From: JAJYBV01 sp021812265
Lineage (GTDB): Bacteria > Chloroflexota > Ktedonobacteria > Ktedonobacterales > JACDGC01
Length of the DNA stretch: 64,000 nucleotides
Assembly: GCA_027459525.1 (NCBI GenBank)
Contig: DAIDIC010000143.1
Location: 1-64,000, forward strand
Direction: 5' to 3'
Shown: piece by piece, positions 1-8,272 of the stretch
Position numbering within the stretch: position 1 is the stretch's first letter
Layout of the letters: every line of letters begins with the position of its first letter
Notes under the pieces: model-generated
Told to the model about the DNA's origin: nothing
The model's database searches: none
What the model saw: only the letters and a program-made list of their open reading frames with translations
Position numbers and translations under genes: made by a program

Positions 1-178
1 CGGTTACCTGCGCATTGAGTTTTTGGCCGATGGCGTAGCCAGCGGCGTTGTCACTCGCGTAGTTAATCTGCAACCCGGAAGAAAGTTTCTGCATCACAGA
101 CATCATATCGTTAGATGTTTGTGTCAGGTTGTTGTTGGCGATAATCGCGTCAAGATTGGTGTTGATTCTAAATCCCAT
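1..178 (-). CDS. fliC: Flagellin, N-terminal part (cut by the window edge)
   Basis: Reading the minus strand from an ATG at 178 gives 59 codons that run off the left edge. The peptide starts MGFRINTNLDAIIANNNL and continues with QKLSSGLQINYASDNAAGYA, the conserved N-terminal D0/D1 coiled-coil segment of bacterial flagellins (family pattern KLSSGLRIN.A.DDAAG.AI). Flagellin is exported by the flagellar type III apparatus and polymerises into the filament. An AGAGGAGG ribosome-binding sequence lies at 191-198, 12 bases before the ATG, which is a slightly long spacing. The D1-D3 regions and C terminus are outside the window, so it cannot be said whether the gene is intact. No other flagellar gene is visible here. 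Confidence 0.9.
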   Translation of the reverse strand, partial: MGFRINTNLDAIIANNNLTQTSNDMMSVMQKLSSGLQINYASDNAAGYAIGQKLNAQVT

Positions 179-553
179 TTTGTAAAATGGCCTCCTCTGC
201 CGGGGGAATACCCGGGCTTCCTTGAGCAAACTGCAACGGTGGTAAAATCCGTCCATGCGCGGCAGGTCTGCATACCAGGCGCCCGCTATGGCGTAATTGC
301 CGAAGTAAGGGGCGGGCGCCGCTTCACACACGGAGTGTGAAGCTCATCATGAAAAAAATCTCGCAAACAATATTTTCTGCGATTATTTTTTATCTCGGCG
401 CCTTTTCAATAGATCTGAAGGGGAATACTGCGAATGTGCACTATCTTCCCGGCGTAAAAGGACCTTTGGGGGAAAAAATTGCTGCATGTTCCGATAGAAA
501 TTGAGCGCCGCCATGGGCAAATCACTGTTGCTGCGCATAACGGCGCTGCTCAA
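179..553. other. Flagellin / chitinase intergenic region with a 9-bp hairpin
   Basis: This gap holds the flagellin 5' region. A perfect inverted repeat, GCTTCACAC (321-329) and GTGTGAAGC (335-343) with a 5-base loop, lies about 145 bp upstream of the flagellin start. It could be an operator or a leader hairpin; no T-run follows it on either strand. Near 501-553 a looser repeat (TTGAGCGCCG against CGGCGC..CTCAA) lies just past the stop of the GH18 gene and may act in 3'-end formation. No convincing sigma-28 promoter was found for flagellin. Confidence 0.4.
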
Positions 554-2143
554 TTATTTAGAGCCGGCAATAATAGCGTTAATTTGCGCTTGTGTCAGCG
601 GTGACCAAGGCGAACTATCAGGATTAGACGCCGCCGCCGCTGGGCTTTGCCCGGTATTCCACCATTTTGCTTGGTAGGGAACACCCTGAAATAAAACCCG
701 CTCTCCGGTGTTATATATGGCAGTGCCCGACCAGTTGGGATACGTTCCGGGTGGCAGCGTTGGTTGTGGAATCGGCTTCTCACCGGGTAAAACCGGCCCG
801 ATAAGCTCCCAAGGAGTTTGCCATTGCTGCAAAACCGGATTATCCGGAACATCTCCTTGAGTCCACCACTTCGCTTGATATACATTGTGATGCCACACAA
901 CCTTTGTGCCCTCTAAATATGCTCCTGTTGGTGACCAGATTTGATATGGGCTGGTCGCAGGATTATCTGGCTGCTGGGCAATTTTGGCAAAAGCGTCTGC
1001 AGTTGTGATAAAACCGGCGCTTAAAAATATACTGCCATCAAACCCTACACTCAGTCGATTAGCAAAATCACCGGGATTTTGCGTTACACCACTGCATGCG
1101 TCTGAAACTATCTGCGTAAATACATAGTTTGGCCCGCAAGTAATATCTCTGTTTGCCGACCACATAGACATTCGCCCCATATGACGCGCGGCGGCAAACT
1201 GATTCAGTTCCTCCGCGTCTTGCAAAGTAAAAACCTCATTCGGCGTATCATTTTGGCCAATCATCGGTGTAGCGCCAAGCTTCCTCCACAACGAAGCGTC
1301 ATTCAAATGAATGCCCGCCAACTGATATAAAATACCAAGCTGATGTTTTGTTTGAATGAGCGCGTTTTCTGAAGCGTTGATAAGCGTTTGTCCTGCCGTA
1401 AGGCTTGAACCGTAATCCATCGTCATAATATTCACGCCGGCGAGGTCAACATGGTGGATAAGCAATTGGCTGATTGCGTTTGTTCCATCCTGATCCAACC
1501 CTTGCGGCGTAACCGGCAGTGTAACCCAAACCGCCAGCTGTTTTCCGGCGGCGCGGCGCAAAGATTGCAGCTGAGCAATGGCAATTGCCCGACGGCTGGC
1601 GGCGTTGGTGTCAGTTAAACCATTTCCTTCCAAATCAAGATCGATGGTATTGATATTATATTGATCTACAACCGATTGATATGCATTCAATAGCTGCGTT
1701 GAATCGGCGCACCCAACCGCCAGCTCTTGATTTTTCTGCCCGCCAAAAGATATCGCCACACTTCCGCCCTGCTGTTGCAGCCGGGCAATACGCCTATTCA
1801 GATCCAGCGCATTTGCTGCTTGACTTAAGGTATATACTCCACCCCATGTTGGCTCGCAGGCATTATACGGTGAAGAAACAATAAAAGAAAGAATAGCGTC
1901 GCGATTAGCTGATGCGCCCATCGTTTCAAAATGAAAAATCGGCGTCGCTGTAACATCCACATACGAGGCAAACCACGGCTGGTTTACTTTGAGCGTTTGC
2001 GCGGCAATTTGCTGCCGTATAATAAAAATAGAGCTTACCGGAAGAGCAATGAGCATAAAAATCGCAAACAGCACACGTGGAATCGATAATTTTCTCACCG
2101 GCTCATCTGCTTGAGGATTTCGCATTATTTCACGATTATTCAT
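554..2143 (-). CDS. Membrane-anchored GH18 chitinase-like hydrolase with two chitin-binding modules
   Basis: A 529-residue protein predicted to hydrolyse chitin or another GlcNAc polymer outside the cell. A single membrane segment lies near residues 22-42. The GH18 barrel follows (about 50-360) and carries the signature IDLDLEGN at about 167-174, whose Glu is the expected catalytic acid, plus an AISFGG strand. Two aromatic-rich ChiC/CBM5-12-type modules end the protein, each containing YQAKWW (about 405-445 and 470-510). I chose the ATG at 2143 because GGGGAGA precedes it and it overlaps the stop of the upstream glycosyltransferase by 8 bases, indicating translational coupling. The longer open frame to 2251 lies wholly inside that gene. 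The pairing suggests that synthesis and trimming of one polysaccharide are co-regulated (inference). Confidence 0.82.
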   Translation of the reverse strand: MNNREIMRNPQADEPVRKLSIPRVLFAIFMLIALPVSSIFIIRQQIAAQTLKVNQPWFASYVDVTATPIFHFETMGASANRDAILSFIVSSPYNACEPTWGGVYTLSQAANALDLNRRIARLQQQGGSVAISFGGQKNQELAVGCADSTQLLNAYQSVVDQYNINTIDLDLEGNGLTDTNAASRRAIAIAQLQSLRRAAGKQLAVWVTLPVTPQGLDQDGTNAISQLLIHHVDLAGVNIMTMDYGSSLTAGQTLINASENALIQTKHQLGILYQLAGIHLNDASLWRKLGATPMIGQNDTPNEVFTLQDAEELNQFAAARHMGRMSMWSANRDITCGPNYVFTQIVSDACSGVTQNPGDFANRLSVGFDGSIFLSAGFITTADAFAKIAQQPDNPATSPYQIWSPTGAYLEGTKVVWHHNVYQAKWWTQGDVPDNPVLQQWQTPWELIGPVLPGEKPIPQPTLPPGTYPNWSGTAIYNTGERVLFQGVPYQAKWWNTGQSPAAAASNPDSSPWSPLTQAQINAIIAGSK

Positions 2144-4532
2144 ATAATGTATTCTCCCCTGCCAAAGACAATGATAGCTCGTCTGCGGCAGATTGCCTGT
2201 ATATTTCATGTATCGGCTGAACAACCACATCCGGCAGATATTTCTGCTCATCCTTTACAGGCGGCCGCGCCGCGGCGGATACATATAACGCGCTAAGCGG
2301 AGTTTTTTCGTAGGTGTTGCCATGGTATAGCACTGCATTCCAATCCAGCGCAGGTTTCGTTGCGGCGGCAGAAGATGTTTTGGGCGGCGTTTCCACATAA
2401 AACCAGTCAATAACGCCGCGCAGCATATCAGAAACAGCGGCGCCAATGCCTATATAAGAAGCAATAGCCCAAGTTGCGGTTACAGCGTTAAAGCATTCAA
2501 AAGCTGCATTTACCCAATGCTGCCCTAACGAATCCCGGCACAACGTAAACACGGAAAAAGCAACAATGATAATTGGTCCCAAAATAAATGGCAACGGCGC
2601 AATGGTGCGGTTTTTCACCTTTGGTGTCCGAGCAAAGGGGATTTTTTTACTTGTTAACGCTTGCTGCAAAGATTTCATCACACCGGCAAGATTCACCGGT
2701 AAAAGAATGAGGTTAAATCCATAGATGCGAAAGATATCGGAGCGTTTATAGCCGCAATATTTCAAATCATCTGCCATCGAAAGAAAATATGGCGCAGCCG
2801 CCAACGCCACAAATGGGCTTAGCAGCCGCCCGTCAAATGGATACGCCAATATGAACAGCAAACTGAAACTTGCCCATGTAATAGACGCCATATAATTCAG
2901 CCGGAGCAAAATTTCGGTTTGTGAAACCAACTCACCGCGATTCTTGCGTTCACGGGTTTGCGACCATAGTTTCGGCAATATCAGCAATCCCCCGTTAGCC
3001 CAGCGGCGGCGCTGCACAATCAGCGAGCCAAAATCGGGCGGAGTGGCGCTATAGCTTAGCCGTTCGGGGTAGTTTACCAACGACCAGCCGCGCAAAGTTA
3101 AATCAATGCTCGATTCGGTGTCTTCAATAACCGTGCGATCCTGAATAAAGCGGCGCACTTCAAAGCCGCCAATCCATTCAGTTTCAGCAATATCCTCCAA
3201 CGCTTTTTTGCGGATAACCGCGTTAGCGCCCACCCAAAATGTTGCTCCATAATAACTCATGCCTTGATGTAAAATATGCTGGATATCGGTAGTTGCCCCG
3301 GCAAGGCGTTCAATGCGCGTTTCTGCGCCGCGAAATGATGAATACGGCGTTTGTGTTACCGCAACGCGAGAATTATCCGGCTGCTGCAAAAAATACACCA
3401 AGCGCAGACAATATTCACGCAGCAAAATCGAATCTGCGTCTAATGTCAGCAGAAAATCGCTGTCCGGAAATGTAACATCTCCCGGTTGATTTTCTGCCGC
3501 CGGAATGAGAATAAGCCCATCCGGTGTTTCCCGTTGGAGATATGTTCTGCCCATCAGCCCAATATACGAATTTAAGTTCATTGCCTTGTTGGCCTCATGG
3601 GACAAAGAGGCATATTTTTTTCTTTCAAAAATCACTACTTCGGCGCTGAAAATCCAACACAATCGATTATACAACTGCCGCACTCGCTCCACAGGCAGCG
3701 CCGCGCCGGCTTTATGCGATTCTTGCAGCGCCTGCCCAATCAGCCGCAATTCATCGGCTAAACCGATAAGAACTTGCTCAATAAAGAAAATATCCACATG
3801 GTCGCTGCGATCTTCCGCCGCAGCCATGGCATCCAGCCAATTTGCCGCCCATTCATATTGATTTGCCAAATCAACGATAGTTTGCGGCTCTACAAACGCT
3901 CCAGACGCATACCGGCGCTCAAACTCAGCTATAGCGGCGCTGAAGCGCTCGCGAGGCTCGGTAAACAGCCGCATAATTTCATTGCCAATTTCGCGGGTGG
4001 CGTTTAATTTAGTCGCTACAGCCGGCTTCGATGGATATGGAGGATCATCTACCAGCAGGACAATACGCATCCCCGGATACTCCTGCAACGCGGCTGACAA
4101 AAGCGTTTTCCGAATTACATCCGGCTCTTCGTTATATGATGGCACAAGCACGGTAATGGAGGGCTGATGTTCCGCAAAATATCTGTCTAATTCGGCCCGC
4201 GGCACACGCACATGCTTGCTGAACCGCTGCAGCGCTCCTTGCCGCGCCACTAGGTACATCAGCGCGGAAAAGGTCAGCAGTGTAACAATAATCGAATATA
4301 AAACAGCCTGTAAAGAAAATGAGAATGTTTTTGGGCCATAAAAAAATTGTCGGATAATGGTTGAAATAATATAAACCACCCACAAACCAATAGTTAGCAC
4401 TATTGCCAGTCTGCTCAATGCAATTTTCAGTGTCGATGGTTTTTCATGCATCATTGGCAGCGGCTGAATCCGGCGCTCAGCTCCCCATTGCCTTTTGCGC
4501 ATTTGTCGTTTTGGTTGGTACGTTGCTTGCAT
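2136..4532 (-). CDS. Membrane glycosyltransferase family 2 (cellulose/chitin/hyaluronan synthase-like)
   Basis: A 798-residue processive-type polysaccharide synthase. Two membrane segments lie near residues 32-58 and 66-92, and about five more at the C terminus. The cytosolic GT-A domain shows VLVPSYNEE, the DAD metal-binding motif (LLTLDADS), the ED acceptor motif (VIEDTESS) and QRRRWANGG, the QxxRW motif of inverting GT2 synthases. An unusual helical insertion of roughly 150-170 residues separates the first Rossmann strand from the DAD motif. The start at 4532 has AGGAAG 8 bases upstream. It is the first gene of a two-gene operon with the GH18 protein. The sugar (GlcNAc, Glc or other) cannot be told from motifs; the chitinase partner makes a GlcNAc polymer plausible. 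It has no PilZ domain that I can see. Confidence 0.85.
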   Translation of the reverse strand: MQATYQPKRQMRKRQWGAERRIQPLPMMHEKPSTLKIALSRLAIVLTIGLWVVYIISTIIRQFFYGPKTFSFSLQAVLYSIIVTLLTFSALMYLVARQGALQRFSKHVRVPRAELDRYFAEHQPSITVLVPSYNEEPDVIRKTLLSAALQEYPGMRIVLLVDDPPYPSKPAVATKLNATREIGNEIMRLFTEPRERFSAAIAEFERRYASGAFVEPQTIVDLANQYEWAANWLDAMAAAEDRSDHVDIFFIEQVLIGLADELRLIGQALQESHKAGAALPVERVRQLYNRLCWIFSAEVVIFERKKYASLSHEANKAMNLNSYIGLMGRTYLQRETPDGLILIPAAENQPGDVTFPDSDFLLTLDADSILLREYCLRLVYFLQQPDNSRVAVTQTPYSSFRGAETRIERLAGATTDIQHILHQGMSYYGATFWVGANAVIRKKALEDIAETEWIGGFEVRRFIQDRTVIEDTESSIDLTLRGWSLVNYPERLSYSATPPDFGSLIVQRRRWANGGLLILPKLWSQTRERKNRGELVSQTEILLRLNYMASITWASFSLLFILAYPFDGRLLSPFVALAAAPYFLSMADDLKYCGYKRSDIFRIYGFNLILLPVNLAGVMKSLQQALTSKKIPFARTPKVKNRTIAPLPFILGPIIIVAFSVFTLCRDSLGQHWVNAAFECFNAVTATWAIASYIGIGAAVSDMLRGVIDWFYVETPPKTSSAAATKPALDWNAVLYHGNTYEKTPLSALYVSAAARPPVKDEQKYLPDVVVQPIHEIYRQSAADELSLSLAGENTLYE

Positions 4533-5434
4533 ATAATAACTTCCTAAACTTGTTGCAGCGCATCGCGCCTCAGCGTTATGCGTAACAAATTCACAATTGC
4601 TGTTTCCGAAATTTCATTACAATTTCATCCCCGAAAAACAGCACATAAGTAACATTTCGATATTTATTTTTATTTATGGCAAACTATTAATCTACGCCAC
4701 ATTGCGCCACGTTTTTACAGCATAATCCACGCCAGTTCATAAAATAAATTTTATACCAAAGTTCTGTTTTCAAAAATATTTTGCCGTGATTTCGCTCAAC
4801 CCGTCTATATCTATATGCATTGCTGAACAGCAAACCCACTGTTTACGTTTCTCATAGCGTTTTTATTTCATTCAGATAAGGATAGATCTTGCACTTAAAA
4901 GAAAAAGCGCTGTTTCTCATATCTGCGCAAAGGGAGGCTTGGGAACACCCCAGAATCTCGTACAAGGGGCGCCTGCATTTATATATCCCCAACCATACTG
5001 AAGTGAAAGTCTTGAAAGATATATCTTGCTCAACAACAGCAAATAAATCTGTCAACGCCACAATTCTTGCGCAAGAAGCGCGCCATTTGCGAATTTCAGA
5101 TACGTTATAAATAAAATTTCCCTATAAAAACGGTAAATAAATCTAAAGACGTAAACAATTCAGTATAACATATAGCGTCGCTTTATATAAATAGAAATTT
5201 CAAGCGCCAAATCGGCGAATAGCCAGATAGTAATATGCGTGGCTGCTTACTCTGAAACACGCTTTTCATAAGTCTGCTTGCCTGATTCACAGAAAATGAA
5301 TAGGTTAATACAGCAGGAATCCAACAAAAGCGAAATCTCTTTTACTGAGTTGGGAATATCGCTATCTGTGTATTTCTGCTGTACATGGCGGCAAAATAAC
5401 TATCACGCACACTAAAAATGTGAAATTATCGACT
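4533..5434. other. Long AT-rich intergenic region with a decayed repeat copy
   Basis: About 900 bases without a convincing gene. It is AT-rich with short, poorly coding frames. The only recognisable content is the degenerate interspersed repeat at 4884-5013. The promoter of the polysaccharide synthase operon presumably lies at the left end, but no clear -35/-10 pair stands out. The 5020-5434 part shows nothing I can name. Confidence 0.5.
4884..5013 (-). repeat. Interspersed palindromic repeat, copy A (degenerate)
   Basis: This is the most diverged of eight copies of the roughly 135-bp element, in reverse orientation. It keeps the motifs AAAGGGAGGCTTGGGAACAC and GTACAAGGGGCGCC and ends in GTGAAAGTCTT (consensus GCGAAAGTCCT). 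The left terminal repeat is mostly lost and the GTACAAGGGGC hairpin has decayed on one arm, so it looks like an old copy. Confidence 0.7.
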
Positions 5435-6490
5435 TTAGTATTGCGCAATAACCAAACGCTCACCCGGAAAAATAATATCCCCATTGCGACTGTTGGCGTA
5501 TCCGCGCCGCCGCGCTACAGTTTCAATCACATCTCTATTGGCGGCGTACACACTGCGCCACGAAGCAACATCAAATTTTTCAGCTATACCAATCAGCGTA
5601 TCTCCGGGCTGAACGATATATATCCGCTCGGCAGGCGTTTTTTTCGGCGGATTCTGTGACGAAGGGGCAGGAACCACTCCCGATGATCCATCAGAGCTTC
5701 CCGCCGCCGCGCCATTTTCCCCAACGGAAACACTGCTATTGCGCAGCGCAGCGACAATATTTTGAGTTAATTGGCGGTTAGCCATTGCCGGCATATACTC
5801 CCATAGCCACACAGACGCAGGACTGCGCTGCGCCGCCGTTTGCGCAATAGACACCGGATGATTGGCGCCAAATTCATTTGTAACATCTACCGCAGGCAAT
5901 ATCGGCTTTGGGCTTGCCTCCGCCAACTGATGGCCCTGCGCAGCCAGCCAATCATTATACTGCTGAGGTACCCATGCGTCTGCGCAAGGGTTCAGCCGGC
6001 GCGCAACTTCCATCCATCCCTGCTGTATTGGATCTGCCCATGTGGTTATATAAAGCAGCGATGAATTGTTCTGCATCAGGCTGCAAAAACGCTGCGCCGC
6101 CAGAGGATTATTATCCCATTCAATCTCCATATCCGCGCAAGCAAAACCTGTTCCGGTTGGCTCAGCTGAAGCAACGGCGCGCTGCATTTCCCGCAAAACA
6201 GCGCATTCTTCATTAATAAAATTCATTCCAAACCGCGGCCCATAACAATACATAAACGGAATATAGCCCGCCCCAACGTCATGAGCCGCTTTATATTCCG
6301 CTGCAATTTGCTCCGGTCCGCTATACCACTTTCGTGTTCCGTCAGCGCGTTTCACACATAGCGAATCTATTCCCAAACCACGCGCTCGCCGCGCAGCTGC
6401 CGCAATATCCGCAGCGCCCCAAAATTCACTTTCATTACCCACAAATATCACTGTTTTACCTGCCGTAATGGCGGCGTTTGGCTTTGTCAT
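5435..6490 (-). CDS. DUF1906-type glycoside-hydrolase-like protein with C-terminal LysM (lysin-like)
   Basis: A 351-residue protein. Residues about 5-235 resemble the DUF1906 / GH25-like TIM-barrel family found in cell-wall lysins, with the acidic segments FACADMEIEWD and AWVPQQYNDW. A proline/serine linker (about 255-290) leads to a LysM peptidoglycan-binding module (YIVQPGDTLIGIAEKF ... GERLVI, about 292-350). I see no signal peptide, so secretion would need a holin or lysis, as for phage endolysins. The ATG at 6490 is preferred because GAGGAGAAG lies just upstream; the open frame extends 14 codons further without better support. It follows the terminase gene by 56 bases on the same strand, supporting a phage-derived pair. 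Confidence 0.72.
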   Translation of the reverse strand: MTKPNAAITAGKTVIFVGNESEFWGAADIAAAARRARGLGIDSLCVKRADGTRKWYSGPEQIAAEYKAAHDVGAGYIPFMYCYGPRFGMNFINEECAVLREMQRAVASAEPTGTGFACADMEIEWDNNPLAAQRFCSLMQNNSSLLYITTWADPIQQGWMEVARRLNPCADAWVPQQYNDWLAAQGHQLAEASPKPILPAVDVTNEFGANHPVSIAQTAAQRSPASVWLWEYMPAMANRQLTQNIVAALRNSSVSVGENGAAAGSSDGSSGVVPAPSSQNPPKKTPAERIYIVQPGDTLIGIAEKFDVASWRSVYAANRDVIETVARRRGYANSRNGDIIFPGERLVIAQY

Positions 6491-6546
6491 ATACCGCTTC
6501 TCCTCAACCATTATTTTGCTGCGAAACATCACATATTATTTGCCTG

Positions 6547-8127
6547 CTATTCAACGGCGCCGTCAAGGTTTGTTACTACTTCAAACATTCGCACAGCGGC
6601 GGCGGCGGCGTTTGGCTGCGCCGCGGCGCTCAGCGCTATCGCGTGCGCTATCACAATATCGTCATGAAATCCGGCCGGCGCGCCGGTAGATCCATCAGCG
6701 CGGTACGAATACACCAACGCTTCATGCAAAAACTGCCGATCCGCCGGAACATAACTTTGTTCGCGCAAACAGCGCGCTAAATGCGCAATCATCAGCGGTT
6801 TCGTCCGGGTATTTGTCGGCCAGCCGGGTCGGCTTTCTTCCTGCGCCACATCACGTATCGGGTCGCTATAGTAATATAAATGTTCATATCCGGCAGTTTT
6901 CAGCGCCAATAATACGGCAAAGCCATGCTGGTTCCGCTCCACCGCCAGCAGCGCCCCGCCATACAACGCGCCGAGCCGGGCCAGCTTTGCCGCAAAAATA
7001 TCCGGCGGCCAGCGGCCATAAATTGCCGCGCATTGTCTTCCTGTTTGCATATCCACCACGCAAGCGGCGTCATAATCCCCATCAGATAATCCCTCCGCGG
7101 TATCTGCGCCAATTACATAGCAATGACCAGATTGCTGTTCTTCCCATATGCGCACGCCATCTTCAATCTCCTGCGGCGACGGCAGCAAAGCCATTGCCGG
7201 CTCACATCGCGCCAATATTTCACGATCAAAAACCGGCCGACCGCTTTGCACAAACGCTTCAACTGCTGTTTCCGGATATTCTTGGCTCATCTGCCACGGC
7301 TCCATTACTGCCATACGTTCTTGGCGCCACTGCTCCGAACGTTCGGGGTTTGCGTTCCATGGCAGAAAAATCGCCGCAAAGGCTCCTAAAACCGGCGATG
7401 AGGCAGCTTGTGCGCCGGTGAGACCACCAACTATATACGCCGGGTGGCTTTTTTGCCATATTCGGTAAAATACATTGCCCACTCCATGCGCAGTAGAAAT
7501 GCCGATTATTTGCCCTCCGGCAGATACCGCCGGCTCTATTGCCGTCCATATTTCCTCTTGCCATGGCTGATGCGCCCATTCATCCAGCACAATCAGCGAT
7601 ACCGCGCGCGATCGCACCGCTCCGCGCGCCGCAGGAAAAGATTCAATACGGCTGGAAACAACTCGTTTTCTTTTTCCCAACGATGCGCCGTTCGCAATCA
7701 CCGTGTGCCCAAACTCTAAAATTCTGCCGGAGTGGCGCAGCAGCGTCACCCCATCAGCCGCGCCGGATTCTTCCTGCTTAGCCAAAGCAGCTCTCAGCCA
7801 ATTGGGCAAATGTTCATGAGTAAAATAGATTCGCTCCAACAAATCATTTGCGTCGCGTTGATTTCGCGACAGCAACGCAATTTGCGCCGCCGGAGTAAAC
7901 CGCGCCATCCACAGCGCATACGCCGCCGCCAGTTCTGAAGCGCCCAACTGCCGTGACTTTAATATAATGACACGTTTTTCCCGCTGAAACACTCCCAAAA
8001 CATCCCGCTGCCAATCCCACAGCAAAAAAGGCACAACACCATGCGACGGATGCCGAATAACACAATACTGTTCAATAAAATATGTGGGATTCCCCTTTAT
8101 TTTCGCAAACTCAGCCTCAAAATTCAT
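6547..8127 (-). CDS. Phage-type terminase large subunit (TerL), isolated
   Basis: A 526-residue protein with both TerL domains. The ATPase part has KSRQLGASEL (57-66), a non-classical P-loop of the kind seen in terminases, and SLIVLDEWA (177-185) as Walker B plus catalytic Glu. The RNase H-like nuclease part has GADTAEG (Asp342), LLAVERNQHG (Glu397) and FHDDIVIA (Asp489/490), so the metal ligands appear intact. TerL packages DNA into procapsids. GGAGGG precedes the ATG. No small terminase, portal, protease or capsid gene lies nearby, and folC starts divergently 146 bases away. It may be a prophage relic, part of a dispersed gene-transfer-agent system, or a domesticated nuclease. The family call is firm; the role is not. 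Confidence 0.85.
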   Translation of the reverse strand: MNFEAEFAKIKGNPTYFIEQYCVIRHPSHGVVPFLLWDWQRDVLGVFQREKRVIILKSRQLGASELAAAYALWMARFTPAAQIALLSRNQRDANDLLERIYFTHEHLPNWLRAALAKQEESGAADGVTLLRHSGRILEFGHTVIANGASLGKRKRVVSSRIESFPAARGAVRSRAVSLIVLDEWAHQPWQEEIWTAIEPAVSAGGQIIGISTAHGVGNVFYRIWQKSHPAYIVGGLTGAQAASSPVLGAFAAIFLPWNANPERSEQWRQERMAVMEPWQMSQEYPETAVEAFVQSGRPVFDREILARCEPAMALLPSPQEIEDGVRIWEEQQSGHCYVIGADTAEGLSDGDYDAACVVDMQTGRQCAAIYGRWPPDIFAAKLARLGALYGGALLAVERNQHGFAVLLALKTAGYEHLYYYSDPIRDVAQEESRPGWPTNTRTKPLMIAHLARCLREQSYVPADRQFLHEALVYSYRADGSTGAPAGFHDDIVIAHAIALSAAAQPNAAAAAVRMFEVVTNLDGAVE

Positions 8128-8255
8128 CGGCGTCCCTCCGCCAATTACATACTGAGCGTGTCAATCTCAAATCAAACAACCCAAGGCAATGAAAGCAGAC
8201 GAATTACTTCCCTCGAACGCAATGGCCGCGCATGTAACCATTATCTGATATGTGA

Positions 8256-8261
8256 TATGAT
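8256..8261 (+). promoter_or_regulatory. Putative -10 box of folC (near-leaderless)
   Basis: TATGAT lies 11 bases before the folC ATG, with TG three bases upstream of it. This would start transcription about five bases before the start codon. No Shine-Dalgarno sequence is present between the box and the ATG. Confidence 0.4.
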
Positions 8262-8272
8262 AAAAATAAAAA

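Noticed and set aside
349..504. A 51-codon plus-strand ORF (MKKISQTIFSAIIF...) between flagellin and the GH18 gene
   Set aside because: No ribosome-binding sequence, no promoter and antisense placement in a spacer; the signal-like start is probably chance in AT-rich DNA.
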